Assembly: GCF_008122205.1 (NCBI RefSeq)
Contig: NZ_PHNJ01000022.1
Coordinates: 1 to 59,656 of the forward strand
Origin: Natronococcus pandeyae
Lineage (GTDB): Archaea > Halobacteriota > Halobacteria > Halobacteriales > Natrialbaceae
Reading direction: 5' to 3'
DNA length: 59,656 nt
Position numbers and translations under genes: made by a program
Shown: positions 18,226 through 27,619 of the stretch, piece by piece
Position numbering within the stretch: the first letter of the stretch is position 1
How the letters are laid out: every line of letters starts with the position of its first letter
Notes under the pieces: generated by a model
Told to the model about the DNA's origin: nothing
The model's input: only the letters and a program-made list of their open reading frames with translations
Database searches by the model: none

Positions 18226-18301
18226 ACAGACAACTACACCGGCCGCTTGAAATGCCTTTCTCTACCTGTACGCCGACGCGACTGTGCCCGATTCAGCCGT
18301 T

Positions 18302-19153
18302 TCAGGCCCGCTCGAGCGTCGTTTCGGTATCGATTTCGTAGACCCGTTTCGGGGTCTCGACGTGGGCGTTCCGAACGGCCTCGTCGTGGCCGTTCTCGAG
18401 CAGCCACGCGACCCGGCGGGGCACCGTCTTCGGCCCGAGGACGGCTCCGGGGCGGTCCGGATCGTCGATGTAGTCGGTCTCCATCAGGAACGGCTCCCCG
18501 CGTTCGGCTGCGAGTTCGAGTCCGTCTTTCTCGCTGATGACGCTCGGGATCGGCCCCTCGAGTCGGCCACCCGCGTAGTGTTTGACGACGCGATGGGCGG
18601 GCAGCCCGACGTCCTCGGCCCAGTCGGTGACTTCGGTCAGGTCCTCGCTTCCCTCGGCGTGGAGCTGGACGGCACAGTCCAGCTCCGCACCGTGTTCGAA
18701 CGCCCGGCGCATCACTGCGTTCGAGGCGTCCCAGACCGCGTCGTCGACCTCGTAGTGTGGACGACCGGACTTCAACGCCAGCGCGTCGCCCGACTCGACG
18801 TACTCCGCGGCGACGTCGATCCCACCCTGCATGATCTCCCGGGCTTCGTCGGGCGCGTAGCCGCGCTCGTCGACGAGCCGCGAGATCAGCCCCGGATGGA
18901 CCCCGAGGACGGGCCACGCCCGCCCCTCGAGTTCGTCCGAGGCGTCGGCGACGATCTCGATCGTGCGCTCGAATACGGGACGGAAATCCTCGCCGGCGTC
19001 GGCTTCGACGCCGAGGTGCCAGGATGGTTTGTTCACCACGAGCATGTGCGTCCCGCCCATGTGAGCGAAGTCGCGCACGGCGTCGATCCCGCGGTTGTTG
19101 TCCGGATCGAGGTGGAGGTGGTTGTCGAGAACCGGCGTCTCGTCGTCGATCAT
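18302..19153 (-). CDS. TatD-related metal-dependent hydrolase (COG1099 type)
   Basis: A 283-residue amidohydrolase-fold protein with the metal-binding pair HLH (LDNHLHLDP, near residue 11) and LGVHPGL in the position of the TatD GxHP motif. Further expected ligands are QLHAEGSED (His) and VVKHYAGG (His), and a late Asp lies in METDYIDDP. These place it in the archaeal branch of TatD-like proteins (COG1099), distinct from bacterial TatD nucleases. The substrate is unknown; phosphodiesterase or DNase activity is inferred from the fold. The upstream neighbour on the same strand is the NYN-domain gene, 87 bases away. Confidence 0.85.
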   Translation of the reverse strand: MIDDETPVLDNHLHLDPDNNRGIDAVRDFAHMGGTHMLVVNKPSWHLGVEADAGEDFRPVFERTIEIVADASDELEGRAWPVLGVHPGLISRLVDERGYAPDEAREIMQGGIDVAAEYVESGDALALKSGRPHYEVDDAVWDASNAVMRRAFEHGAELDCAVQLHAEGSEDLTEVTDWAEDVGLPAHRVVKHYAGGRLEGPIPSVISEKDGLELAAERGEPFLMETDYIDDPDRPGAVLGPKTVPRRVAWLLENGHDEAVRNAHVETPKRVYEIDTETTLERA

Positions 19154-19240
19154 ACCCAGCAGTGGGGACGCCGCAGGTGAAAAGTCACCGACTCGGTTGC
19201 TCGCGAGGTGCCGGCCGTCGCCGACGCGCCGTCCTCCCCG

Positions 19241-19696
19241 TCAGTCTCCGAGCGTCAGCGTCTGGTCGGCAGCGTTGCGGAGCGCGTCGGAGCGGCCGTG
19301 AGTCCCCGGCGCGATAGCGACCGTCTCGACGCCGACTCTGCCGGCGTGCTCGAGGACGGGCTTGAAATCGGTGTCTCGGGAGGCGATCGCCAGCCGGTCG
19401 ATACTCCCATCGCTGGCGAGCGCAGTCGCGTCGACGGCGAGTTTGACGTCGACGTCGCCGCTGGTAACGATCACCTCGAAGCCACGGGCCTCCGCGGCCT
19501 GGATCAGCCCGGGGGTCGCGTGCTCGTCGAGGTACAGTCGAAGGATGCCGACCCGGCCGAGATCCTCGGCCGCAGTCCGGAGGTCGTCCAGGTCGACGTC
19601 GAACTCGTCGCGAAAGACGTTCGGCCCGTCGACGAAGAGACCGACCATCGACACGTCGGTACTGTCGCCGAACATGGCCCGAAGGCGATCGAACAT
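19241..19696 (-). CDS. NYN-domain protein, predicted ribonuclease (TIGR00288-like)
   Basis: A 151-residue protein with a PIN-like NYN domain. The first catalytic Asp is in GLFVDGPNVFRDEF (D23). Further acidic residues are in TSGDVDVKLAVDATAL and SRDTDFKPVLEHA, the usual NYN arrangement of four Asp around a metal. This family (LabA/DUF88-like, archaeal TIGR00288) is predicted to cleave RNA. The start at 19696 gives the family's normal length. It may be transcribed with the downstream TatD-like gene. Confidence 0.88.
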   Translation of the reverse strand: MFDRLRAMFGDSTDVSMVGLFVDGPNVFRDEFDVDLDDLRTAAEDLGRVGILRLYLDEHATPGLIQAAEARGFEVIVTSGDVDVKLAVDATALASDGSIDRLAIASRDTDFKPVLEHAGRVGVETVAIAPGTHGRSDALRNAADQTLTLGD

Positions 19697-20117
19697 GGCT
19701 GCGCTTTCGCGTATCCGGAAAAAGGTGTGACGAAACGCCGCGGGACGGCTGGCTCTCGAGGCCGACGGCTATCACACGCCACCGCTGGTTGTCTGTACGA
19801 CACTCAGGGGAGTTGCTACTAGAAATCTCCGTTCAAAATCCCCATTAGTAACTAGCAAGTTTATTCGGATTCTCGCAGGCTTCCCTTGCTAACCTCGAAC
19901 GCCGGCGTTCGTCGCTCTTGGCAAGAGTTGCGGCCACCAAATAAACATTATAGAAGTTTATTCTGAAGAGATGAAGAACTCGAGAAGCAAACGTTTCTGC
20001 CAGAATCTACATAGAACGATTCATACATCTGTATTCTCTCATATTGATTAATACAGAATAAATTGTAAGCTGTTCCATAAGGATTTAATATAGTCGCGTA
20101 TTCCAGACAGTCGGACC
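19697..20117. promoter_or_regulatory. AT-rich promoter region of the halolysin gene
   Basis: About 420 bases without a gene, much richer in A and T than the flanks. A 10-base direct repeat AAGTTTATTC occurs at 19857-19866 and 19954-19963, and AATAAAC/GTTTATT (19940-19946, 19956-19962) forms a small inverted repeat. A TATA-like TTTAATATA ends about 27 bases before the protease ATG at 20118, so the mRNA should be leaderless or nearly so. Regulation by growth phase or salt is typical for halolysins but cannot be read here. Confidence 0.55.
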
Positions 20118-21728
20118 ATGGCAGAAGATGGCATTCCGCACGCTAATCGACGAACAGTACTACAAGCGGCTGGCGCACTGGGTGCGTTTTTCGGTCTGAG
20201 CGGTGTCACGACGGCAACGCCGGGTCGAGAACCTGGCCCACGGAAGGACGAGATTCTCGTCGGCGTCGACGACTCGATCTCGAACGCCGAGGAGACGGTC
20301 GAACCGAAGATTCCGGACAACGCGGAGATCGTCCACGCGAACGAGACGCTCGGCTACGTCGCGGTGAAGTTCCCCGAAAACGCCGACGATCAGGGGAAGG
20401 AGAATTTCAAGGAAAACGTCCTGGAAGACCGTGATATCGCATACGCCGAAGACAACGCGACGGTCGAGGCGTTCTACACGCCGAACGATCCGATGTACGG
20501 CGACCAGTACGCCCCACAGCAGGTCAACTGCGAGGGCGCCTGGGAGACGACGCTCGGCGATCCGGACGTCACGGTTTCGATCATCGATCAGGGGATCCAG
20601 TACGACCACCCGAACCTCGAGGAGAACATGGACGGGAGTGTCTCGAACTACGGCCGCGACTTCGCCGGCGACAGCGACGATCCGTACCCGGTCACCGGGG
20701 ACGAGGATCACGGAACCCACGTCGGCGGAATCGCCGCGGGCGGCACCGACAACGGCACGGGCCACGCCGGCATCTCTGACTGTTCGATGCTGTCGGCCCG
20801 AGCGCTGGATGACAGCGGCGGCGGGTCGCTGTCCGACATCGCCGACGCCATCCAGTGGTCGGCCGACCAGGGAGCTGAGGTGATCAACATGTCTCTCGGT
20901 GGCGGCGGCTACTCGAGCACGATGGACGACGCCTGCCAGTACGCCTACGATCAGGGCTCTCTACTCGTCGCGGCGGCCGGTAACGACTACGGCGGTGATG
21001 TGTCCTATCCGGCGGCGTACGACACGGTCATGGCCGTCTCCTCGCTCGACGAGAACGAGTCGCTCTCTTCGTTCTCGAACGTCGGCCCCGAGATCGAACT
21101 CGCCGCGCCTGGCAGCAACGTCCTCTCCGCGGTCAACTGGGACGACTACGACGAGTACTCCGGGACGTCGATGGCATCGCCGGTCGCCGCGGGGGTCGCA
21201 GGGCTCGCGCTCTCGGCGCACTCGGGACTCTCGAACGAGCAACTTCGCGAGCACCTGCAGAACACCGCCGTCGATATCGGTCTCTCGGACGACGAACAGG
21301 GTGACGGGCGCGTCGACGCCGACAACGCCGTCAACACCGATCCCGACGAGGATCCAGACAACGGCGACGACGACGACGACGATGATGACGACGATAACGG
21401 AGACGACGACACCGAAACCACCACAGTCACCGACTCCCTCGCCGGCTCCTGGGACAGCGACTGCTGGGCGTACGCGTGGGAGTTCGCCGATCCGCGCAAG
21501 GTCGTCATCGACCTCGAGGGGCCGAGCGACGCGACGTTCGATCTCTACGCCAACGAGCGCGATCACTGTCCGACGACCTCGGATTACGACCACATCTCCT
21601 ACACCTGGGGCAGCGACGAGGAGATCGTCATCGAGGACCCCGACACCTCGACGGACCTCCACATCCTCGTCGATTCCTACGACGGGAGCGGCGAGTACAC
21701 GCTGACGGTCACCGAACACTCTAGCTAG
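20118..21728 (+). CDS. Halolysin-type subtilisin-like serine protease
   Basis: Secreted extracellular protease of 536 residues. A Tat signal lies at the N-terminus (R11-R12 in [20 protein letters not shown]), then a propeptide to about 120, then the catalytic domain with D157 (SIIDQGIQ), H198 (DHGTHVGG), oxyanion N289 (AAAGND) and S351 (SGTSMASP). An Asp-rich linker (about 408-430) connects to a C-terminal domain of about 100 residues resembling the PPC domains of archaeal proteases. The residue after the catalytic Asp is Gln instead of the common Thr or Ser. The transcript appears to start close to the ATG. Confidence 0.95.
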   Translation: MAEDGIPHANRRTVLQAAGALGAFFGLSGVTTATPGREPGPRKDEILVGVDDSISNAEETVEPKIPDNAEIVHANETLGYVAVKFPENADDQGKENFKENVLEDRDIAYAEDNATVEAFYTPNDPMYGDQYAPQQVNCEGAWETTLGDPDVTVSIIDQGIQYDHPNLEENMDGSVSNYGRDFAGDSDDPYPVTGDEDHGTHVGGIAAGGTDNGTGHAGISDCSMLSARALDDSGGGSLSDIADAIQWSADQGAEVINMSLGGGGYSSTMDDACQYAYDQGSLLVAAAGNDYGGDVSYPAAYDTVMAVSSLDENESLSSFSNVGPEIELAAPGSNVLSAVNWDDYDEYSGTSMASPVAAGVAGLALSAHSGLSNEQLREHLQNTAVDIGLSDDEQGDGRVDADNAVNTDPDEDPDNGDDDDDDDDDDNGDDDTETTTVTDSLAGSWDSDCWAYAWEFADPRKVVIDLEGPSDATFDLYANERDHCPTTSDYDHISYTWGSDEEIVIEDPDTSTDLHILVDSYDGSGEYTLTVTEHSS

Positions 21729-21846
21729 GCCCGACGGCTACGCCGTTCGTTTTTTCGCCGTTTCGTCGGAATAGTTGCCCGCCGTCGAGGGAATTCGGCC
21801 ACCAGCGACGAAAAGACATTACTACCCCCGGAGTGTCAATCCGACT

Positions 21847-22944
21847 ATGCCGCTTCAGACGCCGCCGTTACGTGGGATCCACGACGAGCGTGGAGCGAAG
21901 TTCACGGAGTTTGGTGGCTGGGATATGCCCGTCGAATTTGACTCGATTCAAGCGGAACACCAGGCCGTCCGCGAGGACGTCGGTATCTTCGACGTCTCGC
22001 ACATGGGCCAGATTCACGTCACCGGGCCGGACGCCGCGACGTTGATGCAGCGGCTCACCTCGAACGACGTGAGCCGCCTCGGCGTCGGCGACTCCCAGTA
22101 CGCCGCGATCACCGACGAGGAGGGAGTCATCATCGACGACACAGTCGTTTATCGGCTCCCCGACGAGGGTGGCCACCCGACCTACCTCTTCGTACCCAAC
22201 GCGGGCACCGACGAGGCGACTCACGAACGGTGGATCAGCTACCGCAACGAGTGGGACCTCGAGGCAACTATCGATAACCAGACCGACGAGTACGCGATGT
22301 TCGCGGTCCAGGGCCCGAACGCCCCAGCGCTGCTCGAGCAGGTTGCGGACGGCTCGCCCACGGACCTGAGCCGGTTCGAGGCGGCGTACGCGACCGTCGC
22401 CGGTACCGAGTGCTGGACCGCCCGCACGGGGTACACCGGCGAGGACGGCTTCGAGCTGATCGTGCCGTGGTCGGACGCCGAGACGGTCTGGTCGCGCTTC
22501 GACTGCCAGCCCTGCGGGCTCGGTGCCCGCGACACGCTCCGGATCGAAGCCGGACTCCTGCTGGCCGGCCAGGATTTCGACATCGAGTCGAATCCCCGGA
22601 CACCGTACGAAGCAGGGATCGGCTTCACCGTCGACCTCGACACCGAGTTCGTCGGCCGGGACGCGCTGGCGGAGATCGAGGAGGCGGGCGTCGAGGAACG
22701 ACTCGTCGGCCTCCAGTTGATCGACCGCGGCGTTCCGCGCCACGGCTACGACATCACGAACACCGAAGGCCGGGTGATCGGCACCGTCACGAGCGGAACG
22801 ATGAGTCCGACCCTCGAGAAACCGATCGGGCTCGGCTACGTCCCGGTCGAGCACGCGGATCCGGGAACGACGCTGCAGGTCGTCGTTCGCGGCCAGTCGA
22901 AAAAGGCAAGAGTTGAAACCACTCCGTTCATCGAGACAGAATAA
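21847..22944 (+). CDS. gcvT: Glycine cleavage T-protein (aminomethyltransferase)
   Basis: Moves the aminomethyl carbon from GcvH to tetrahydrofolate, releasing ammonia. The start at 21847 ([19 protein letters not shown]) is chosen because the GcvT family begins there; the frame is open for 72 bases further upstream without conservation. Motifs include [30 protein letters not shown] (folate-site Asp), [14 protein letters not shown] and a C-terminal barrel with VGTVTSG-like [13 protein letters not shown]. Its length of 365 residues is normal. gcvH follows after 2 bases, an evident operon. Confidence 0.95.
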   Translation: MPLQTPPLRGIHDERGAKFTEFGGWDMPVEFDSIQAEHQAVREDVGIFDVSHMGQIHVTGPDAATLMQRLTSNDVSRLGVGDSQYAAITDEEGVIIDDTVVYRLPDEGGHPTYLFVPNAGTDEATHERWISYRNEWDLEATIDNQTDEYAMFAVQGPNAPALLEQVADGSPTDLSRFEAAYATVAGTECWTARTGYTGEDGFELIVPWSDAETVWSRFDCQPCGLGARDTLRIEAGLLLAGQDFDIESNPRTPYEAGIGFTVDLDTEFVGRDALAEIEEAGVEERLVGLQLIDRGVPRHGYDITNTEGRVIGTVTSGTMSPTLEKPIGLGYVPVEHADPGTTLQVVVRGQSKKARVETTPFIETE

Positions 22945-22946
22945 CA

Positions 22947-23330
22947 ATGAGCTTCGACACTCCCGACGATCGGCAGTATCTGGAATCGCACGAATGGGCA
23001 CTCGAGACCGACGGGGTCGTCCGCGTCGGCATCTCCGACTTCGCACAGGACGAACTCGGCGACGTCGTCTTCGTCGAACTCCCCGACGAGGGCGAGTCGG
23101 TCAGCCAGGAGAAAGAGTTCGGCGTCATCGAATCGATCAAGGCGGTATCCGACCTCTACGCGCCGGTCGGCGGCGAAGTCGTCGCGATCAACGAGGAACT
23201 GTTCGACGCACCCGAACTCGTCAACGACGACCCGTTCGGCGAGGGCTGGATGCTCGAGATCGAGCCGTCCGACGAGAGCGAACTCGACACCCTGCTCTCG
23301 GCCGACGAGTACGAAGACCAGATCGCCTGA
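22947..23330 (+). CDS. gcvH: Glycine cleavage H-protein
   Basis: Lipoyl carrier protein of the glycine cleavage system, 127 residues. The lipoylated lysine is K65 in [19 protein letters not shown], within a standard biotinyl/lipoyl fold, preceded by [15 protein letters not shown]. It lies 2 bases after gcvT and is presumably co-transcribed. The P-protein genes are about 12 kb to the left on the other strand, and no lipoamide dehydrogenase is in the window, so that partner is shared with other complexes. Confidence 0.96.
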   Translation: MSFDTPDDRQYLESHEWALETDGVVRVGISDFAQDELGDVVFVELPDEGESVSQEKEFGVIESIKAVSDLYAPVGGEVVAINEELFDAPELVNDDPFGEGWMLEIEPSDESELDTLLSADEYEDQIA

Positions 23331-23336
23331 GCGCGC

Positions 23337-23525
23337 TCAGGACTCCTGCGGCGTCTTCCGATTGAACAGTGCCATCACCGTTCCCGAAACGGCGACCGCG
23401 AGGACGGCCCACCCCAGCCAGAGCACCGGCTCGTCGACGGCGTAGACGACGGCGAGCGACGCGACGAAAACGAGCGTCAGCGCGAGCGTCCAGCGATCCT
23501 TTCGACGAGTGCTATCGTCCGTCAT
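23337..23525 (-). CDS. Small two-helix membrane protein
   Basis: A 62-residue protein with a charged N-terminus (MTDDSTRRKDRW), two hydrophobic segments (LALTLVFVASLAVVYAV and VLWLGWAVLAVAVSGTVMAL) and a short basic tail. Function is unknown. Its stop is 7 bases from the end of gcvH (convergent), and it starts 24 bases after the end of the HTH regulator gene on the same strand, so it is likely co-transcribed with that gene. Confidence 0.65.
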   Translation of the reverse strand: MTDDSTRRKDRWTLALTLVFVASLAVVYAVDEPVLWLGWAVLAVAVSGTVMALFNRKTPQES

Positions 23526-23548
23526 GAGTCTCTCCGAGTGCGCTGTCG

Positions 23549-24259
23549 TCACTCGATCGTGACGAGGTGGTCGAGCATCTCCTCGAGCGGCGCGGTCGTG
23601 ACGGCGAGCGAGTAGCCGTCGATCCGTGCCAGGTCGGCGGCGTGCTCCCAGAGGTCTTCCTCCTCGATGCCGTGGAGGATGACCGCGTTCGGCGTCGGGT
23701 TGACGACCCGCAGCGCGACCGCGACCGCCTCTCCCCGCGTGACGCCGGTAAAGACCAGGGCGCGGTTCGTGCTCTGGCCGTACAGTCGAAAGAACTCCTC
23801 GCTCGAGAGCCGGGTGATGGCGCCGATACTGTCGATGACCGTGTGACCGCTGATTCGATCCGTGCTCCCGGTCGTGATCTCGGTCGCGTCGATATCGTCG
23901 TAGAGTTTGACCAGCGGCATCGACGTCGCGTACTCCCGCAGGTCGTAGACGACGTCGCTCTCGAAGCCGGCCGAGAGGACACGACCGTACTGGCGGATCC
24001 GGTCGCCGCCGCGGCATTCGTCGATCGAGAGTAGTCCCTCGACGAGCCGGCCGACGACGCCGATACCGGGGCTCTCCCGGCGCCCGCTCTCGTAGTCGGA
24101 GATCACCGAGGAGGAGACGTCCAGTTCGGTCGCCAGGTCGGTTTGGGAAACGTCGAAGTCCGTTCGCCACTTGCGCAACGTCGCCCCGGGGTCGTCACTC
24201 AGCGTGATCTCTCCCGCGATCTTCTCTGCGAGTTCCCGCTTCGGTCCACGACCGCCCAT
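23549..24259 (-). CDS. Archaeal HTH transcriptional regulator (COG1709-like)
   Basis: A 236-residue protein with an N-terminal XRE-type helix-turn-helix (about 25-70: LRKWRTDFDVSQTDLATELD, then SSSVISDYESGRRESPG). A conserved C-terminal domain of about 150 residues contains GHTVIDSIGAIT and ALVFTGVTRGEAVAVALRVVNPTPN. This layout is the archaeal predicted regulator family COG1709. The ligand and targets are unknown. The small membrane protein gene downstream could be a co-transcribed partner. Confidence 0.82.
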   Translation of the reverse strand: MGGRGPKRELAEKIAGEITLSDDPGATLRKWRTDFDVSQTDLATELDVSSSVISDYESGRRESPGIGVVGRLVEGLLSIDECRGGDRIRQYGRVLSAGFESDVVYDLREYATSMPLVKLYDDIDATEITTGSTDRISGHTVIDSIGAITRLSSEEFFRLYGQSTNRALVFTGVTRGEAVAVALRVVNPTPNAVILHGIEEEDLWEHAADLARIDGYSLAVTTAPLEEMLDHLVTIE

Positions 24260-24619
24260 GTGCGACGGTTGTGTGGTCGGCCCAAGTAGCTACCGGAGTC
24301 GCGGTTTCCACTGGCGCAGCGTTAGCGGTCGGCTCGAGCGCCGATCCGCGACCCGATCACTCCGCCGAGGCTGCCGACCGCGAGCGGGTAGACGACGCCG
24401 GCGGGCAGCGTCGCGGGGATCGGATCGGGCCGGATCGCGCCGTCACCGATGTCGGTAGCAGTAGTTGATAATACGGTTTCGGTATCCAGTTTTGGTGCCG
24501 AATCTGAAATGCCGGAGAGTATTGAAAAATAATGGTGCGTCGTCGTTCGGGAACAAGGCTGGCGATACGCCGGATCGGGTTTGAGGAAAGGAGTAACCCG
24601 TCGTAACTGACCGATCGTC
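24260..24619. other. Intergenic stretch with a possible membrane-protein remnant
   Basis: A minus-strand frame ending at 24322 finishes with ATLPAGVVYPLAVGSLGGVIGSRIG, a plausible single membrane helix. Its upstream part has no recognisable character and overlaps the start of the arsenic cluster. Codon use drops to AT-richer sequence at about 24470-24560. I read it as a possible remnant at the boundary of the arsenic cluster, not a confident gene. Confidence 0.3.
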
Positions 24620-24808
24620 TCAGCAGCTACCGCCTGCGTCACAGGCGTCGCCGTACTCGATCCCCGTCTCCTCGCTGATCGCGTCGTTGCACTGTATCAG
24701 GATCGACTCGAACTCAACTGATGTCGATTCCGCCTGCACAGCGGCGAGTTCGTCAGCGAGGGCTTCTGCGGCTGCGACGACCTCCTCGTCGGTGGTGCTC
24801 AACAGCAT
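24620..24808 (-). CDS. Small Cys-tailed protein of the arsenic cluster (halo-CC-star HcsS-like)
   Basis: A 62-residue protein, helical (EEVVAAAEALADELAAVQAE), with Cys at QCNDAISEE and a C-terminal tail DACDAGGSC ending in Cys. Its start overlaps the stop of the upstream gene by 10 bases, so the two are translated together. It resembles a half-length version of that neighbour. I recall RefSeq naming such ArsA-linked haloarchaeal proteins halo-CC-star proteins; the role is unknown. The terminal Cys suggests metalloid or thiol binding; that is inference. Confidence 0.6.
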   Translation of the reverse strand: MLLSTTDEEVVAAAEALADELAAVQAESTSVEFESILIQCNDAISEETGIEYGDACDAGGSC

Positions 24809-25167
24809 CCACCCCCAGTTGACTGGGCGAACTCACGTCCGATCCGGTCGCTGATTACGTCGTTGGTCTCTTGCAGCAGTTCGACGAGATCGTTCTGTGC
24901 CGCTCGGTGTTGCTGGATCGTCTCGTTGTTCGACAGTTCGGTCTGCAACTCCTGGAGTTCGCTCATGAGCGACTGATCGAAGCCATCGCCTTGCAGCTGT
25001 TGCTGTTTCTGTCGATACTCTCGAAGTAAGGCCGTCGCCTCGGAATCGTTTCCGAGTCGTTCGCCAGCCTCGATGAACTGTTGGTAGGTCGCCGACTCGC
25101 TGAGCGTGTCGACGAACGCCCGCAGTTCAGTGGTGACATCCGCATCCTGAGAGTGTGCGTTGCTCAT
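24799..25167 (-). CDS. YlbF-like protein ending in Cys-Cys (halo-CC-star HcsL-like)
   Basis: A 122-residue helical protein of the YlbF/YmcA type (FVDTLSESATYQQFIEAGER, then LLREYRQKQQQLQ and ELQELQTELSNNETIQQH). The C-terminus reads STGGGCC, two cysteines as the last residues on a flexible Gly linker. Bacterial YlbF-family proteins form complexes that can hold iron-sulfur clusters. Here the ATGA overlap with arsA and the Cys-Cys tail suggest it passes trivalent arsenic or antimony to or from ArsA, which is inference. I believe it matches the RefSeq family HcsL. Confidence 0.7.
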   Translation of the reverse strand: MSNAHSQDADVTTELRAFVDTLSESATYQQFIEAGERLGNDSEATALLREYRQKQQQLQGDGFDQSLMSELQELQTELSNNETIQQHRAAQNDLVELLQETNDVISDRIGREFAQSTGGGCC

Positions 25168-27095
25168 GATTGTGTCACCGGTTCTTTGTGATCGTCCGTA
25201 ACGCCGGCGAGTCCGGTAATCTCCTCGCCAAATTCGCGTAGTTCGTCCAGGCCGATCGGTTCGTCCTGGCGAAGCGGGGCAAGCATCATCGGCGTGTCGA
25301 ACCGATCGCTAATCTCACCGAGATACTGCTGTTGTTGGGCACGGCGGTTCGCAAAGAAGGCGTTGTTACCGTGCTCCTCGGGGAGCAGGTAGTTCGCCAC
25401 AACGAACGACGTGTCGATATCGACCTGGTCGTTGAGGTCTTCGGCGGCACGATAGGCCTCCATCATCGGCGTGTACTCGGGGTACATGACGAACGCGAAG
25501 GAACTCTTGTCGGGGTTTTGCATCGTCTCGATGACCTCGTCGTACTGGTCCCCCTTCGCTGGCGCTGCGCCCTTCGTTAGCGAACCCAGATCCATGAATC
25601 CCTTCCAGTCGGACGGCAACTCGAGGAGTCGCAGCGTGTGACCTGTTGGCGCGGTGTCGAAGACGACGATGTCGTAGCCGTCTTTCTCGAAGTAGCTGAC
25701 GAACTTTTCGAGGGCAGCCATCTCCTCGGCACACGGCGATTCGAGCTCCTCTTCGACGTTTGCGATCGCAGCCTCGACGTCGATCTGCGTCTCTTCTTTG
25801 TCCGCGTACATCTCGCGGACGTGATCGAGGACCTGTGCCCGATACTCTTCGAGGGCTTTCTCCTGATCGATCCGGGCAGCATCGAGGTTGTCTTGACTGA
25901 CCGAGGTCGGCTCGTGGCCGACCGGTTCGCCGAAGATATCTTCAAGGTGGGCAGCAGGATCGGTTGTGACGACGAGCGTCTCGTAGCCACTTGCCGCGAG
26001 TGTGGTCGCCGTCGTCGAGGCGATCGTACTCTTGCCGACGCCACCTTTCCCGGTAAAGAACAGATATCTGGTTCCGTCGGCTGGCCGGAGTTGGTCGGCG
26101 ACAGCGTCGGGGGTAGTCAGCGAATCGATGTCGAGTTCCTGCGCTGGGCCCGCGGGAGCCCCAGAGCCGACTTCGACGGTGGCCTCGTCACCGTCGTAGA
26201 TGACGCTGCCAACGTCGGCGAGGAGATCGAGGCCGGCAATTTCGCCGGGCTGGAGTGGATAGGAGGCCATCGCGTCGGCATCGAACTCGGTTTTCGCTCG
26301 CTCGATGACATCCTGTTCGTCCTCGCGTTTCCCGGCAAAGAACGGGTCCTCACAGACCGATTCAGGGAGGTACCCGTTGACGACGAGTAGCTGTGACTCG
26401 ATCCCAAGGTCGGCAAGATCGGCGGCGCTGCGCTCGATCTCGTCGATGGAGGAGTCTTCGGGTTTGCCGACGAAGCCGAAAGCGGTCTTCTCGCTATCCT
26501 GGAGCGTCTCGATCGCCCGCTCGTACTGGTCCTTTTTGTCTTCCATCGAGGCAGCCGGCCCAATACAGGTCGAGCCACCCTTTTCGAGTTCGGCGTTCCA
26601 GTCGGAGGGTAACTCCATCAGCCGAATCGTGTGACCGGTTGGTGCAGTATCGAAGACGACGATGTCGTACTCGGGACTGTCTATGAAATCGACGAAGTTG
26701 TCGAAAGCAGCAATCTCTTCGACGCACGGACTGTTGAGCTGTTCTTCGACGGTTTCGATCTCCTCCTCGCCAAGGAGCTCGCGCATCGGTTCGATTGTCT
26801 CCTGGCGGTACTCCTCGGCAGCCCTGTCGGGATCGATCTCGATCGCCGAGAGGTTCTCGATATCGTCGATCGCGGTGACCTCGTGGCCGATCTCCTGACC
26901 GAAGATGTCGGAGAGGTTCGGCGCAGGGTCGGTCGTGACCAACAATGTATCGTAGTCGTTGTCGGCCAGCCAGGTTGCAGTGGCACAGCTGACGGTACTC
27001 TTGCCGACACCACCTTTGCCGCTGAAGAAGACGAATTCGGTTTCCTCACCGCTTGGTTCGACGATGTCTCGGGCGTCAGTTGTCGTGGTTGTCAT
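25164..27095 (-). CDS. arsA: Arsenite/antimonite-stimulated ATPase ArsA (tandem domains)
   Basis: Soluble ATPase of 643 residues with two homologous halves. Each has a deviant Walker A (SGKGGVGKST at 25-34 and TGKGGVGKST at 348-357) and the DTAPTGHT switch (149-156 and again in half two). The three Cys of the E. coli metalloid site have counterparts: C124 (SPCVEE), C177 (STCIGPA) and C455 (SPCAEE). It should energise an arsenite efflux pump and accept metalloid from ArsD. No ArsB or Acr3 gene is in the window, so the pump must be elsewhere or the protein works differently. It is coupled to arsD (3-base gap) and the YlbF-like gene (4-base overlap). Confidence 0.95.
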   Translation of the reverse strand: MTTTTTDARDIVEPSGEETEFVFFSGKGGVGKSTVSCATATWLADNDYDTLLVTTDPAPNLSDIFGQEIGHEVTAIDDIENLSAIEIDPDRAAEEYRQETIEPMRELLGEEEIETVEEQLNSPCVEEIAAFDNFVDFIDSPEYDIVVFDTAPTGHTIRLMELPSDWNAELEKGGSTCIGPAASMEDKKDQYERAIETLQDSEKTAFGFVGKPEDSSIDEIERSAADLADLGIESQLLVVNGYLPESVCEDPFFAGKREDEQDVIERAKTEFDADAMASYPLQPGEIAGLDLLADVGSVIYDGDEATVEVGSGAPAGPAQELDIDSLTTPDAVADQLRPADGTRYLFFTGKGGVGKSTIASTTATTLAASGYETLVVTTDPAAHLEDIFGEPVGHEPTSVSQDNLDAARIDQEKALEEYRAQVLDHVREMYADKEETQIDVEAAIANVEEELESPCAEEMAALEKFVSYFEKDGYDIVVFDTAPTGHTLRLLELPSDWKGFMDLGSLTKGAAPAKGDQYDEVIETMQNPDKSSFAFVMYPEYTPMMEAYRAAEDLNDQVDIDTSFVVANYLLPEEHGNNAFFANRRAQQQQYLGEISDRFDTPMMLAPLRQDEPIGLDELREFGEEITGLAGVTDDHKEPVTQS

Positions 27096-27098
27096 TTA

Positions 27099-27428
27099 TT
27101 AAGCCTCCTGGGACTGCATCCGATCTTCCAGCGCTGCTTCGAGTTCGTCGTAGGAGAGGTACGCCGATTTAGCGACGATCTCGTCGTCGATGACGGTGAT
27201 CGGTAGAATCGACGGCCCGTTCTCTTGAACCAGATCGTAGATCCGCTGCGTCTCGAGAAACTCGTCGATGTTGTGTTGCATGTTTGCTCTCGAAATCTCG
27301 AGTTCGTCGAACGATGACTCCAGCTGGTCGAGGGCAGCACTGAGTTCGACGAGTTCGTCGTCCGGGTCCGGTCCACAGACGCCGGTGGAACAGCACATCG
27401 CTTCTTCGTACAGGGTAAGTTCGATCAT
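27099..27428 (-). CDS. arsD: ArsD, arsenic metallochaperone
   Basis: Thioredoxin-fold chaperone that hands arsenite to ArsA. The start at 27428 gives MIELTLYEEAMCCSTGVCGP with C12, C13 and C18, the same numbering as in E. coli ArsD; this and the family length (109 residues) decide the start over an upstream ATG at 27530. The ILPITVIDDEIV segment is the conserved strand of the family. It is followed by arsA after 3 bases. Confidence 0.95.
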   Translation of the reverse strand: MIELTLYEEAMCCSTGVCGPDPDDELVELSAALDQLESSFDELEISRANMQHNIDEFLETQRIYDLVQENGPSILPITVIDDEIVAKSAYLSYDELEAALEDRMQSQEA

Positions 27429-27619
27429 GTGTTGGTCGGAATGGTAGCTCGTTTGTTCAATCGTTTGCACACCGTGTGAGCAGGAAACGCACGTTTCCCG
27501 CGCCGTTCTTCCCCAGCTACATTTTAGCATTTATTCAAACAAGTGGATAAGCCCTTCGATCGATCCGCTGTGGTCCGGCGGACGCCAAACAAGCTGGTAC
27601 AGTCCGTCAAAAGCGGTGT

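Noticed and set aside
24322-24642. A 106-residue minus-strand protein
   Set aside because: Only the last about 30 residues look like a membrane helix; the rest is unconserved in character and overlaps the start of the Cys-tailed gene operon. Kept only as a possible remnant.
27429-27530. Upstream start for ArsD
   Set aside because: The extra residues lack conservation, and the inner ATG places the cysteines at 12, 13 and 18 as in characterised ArsD.
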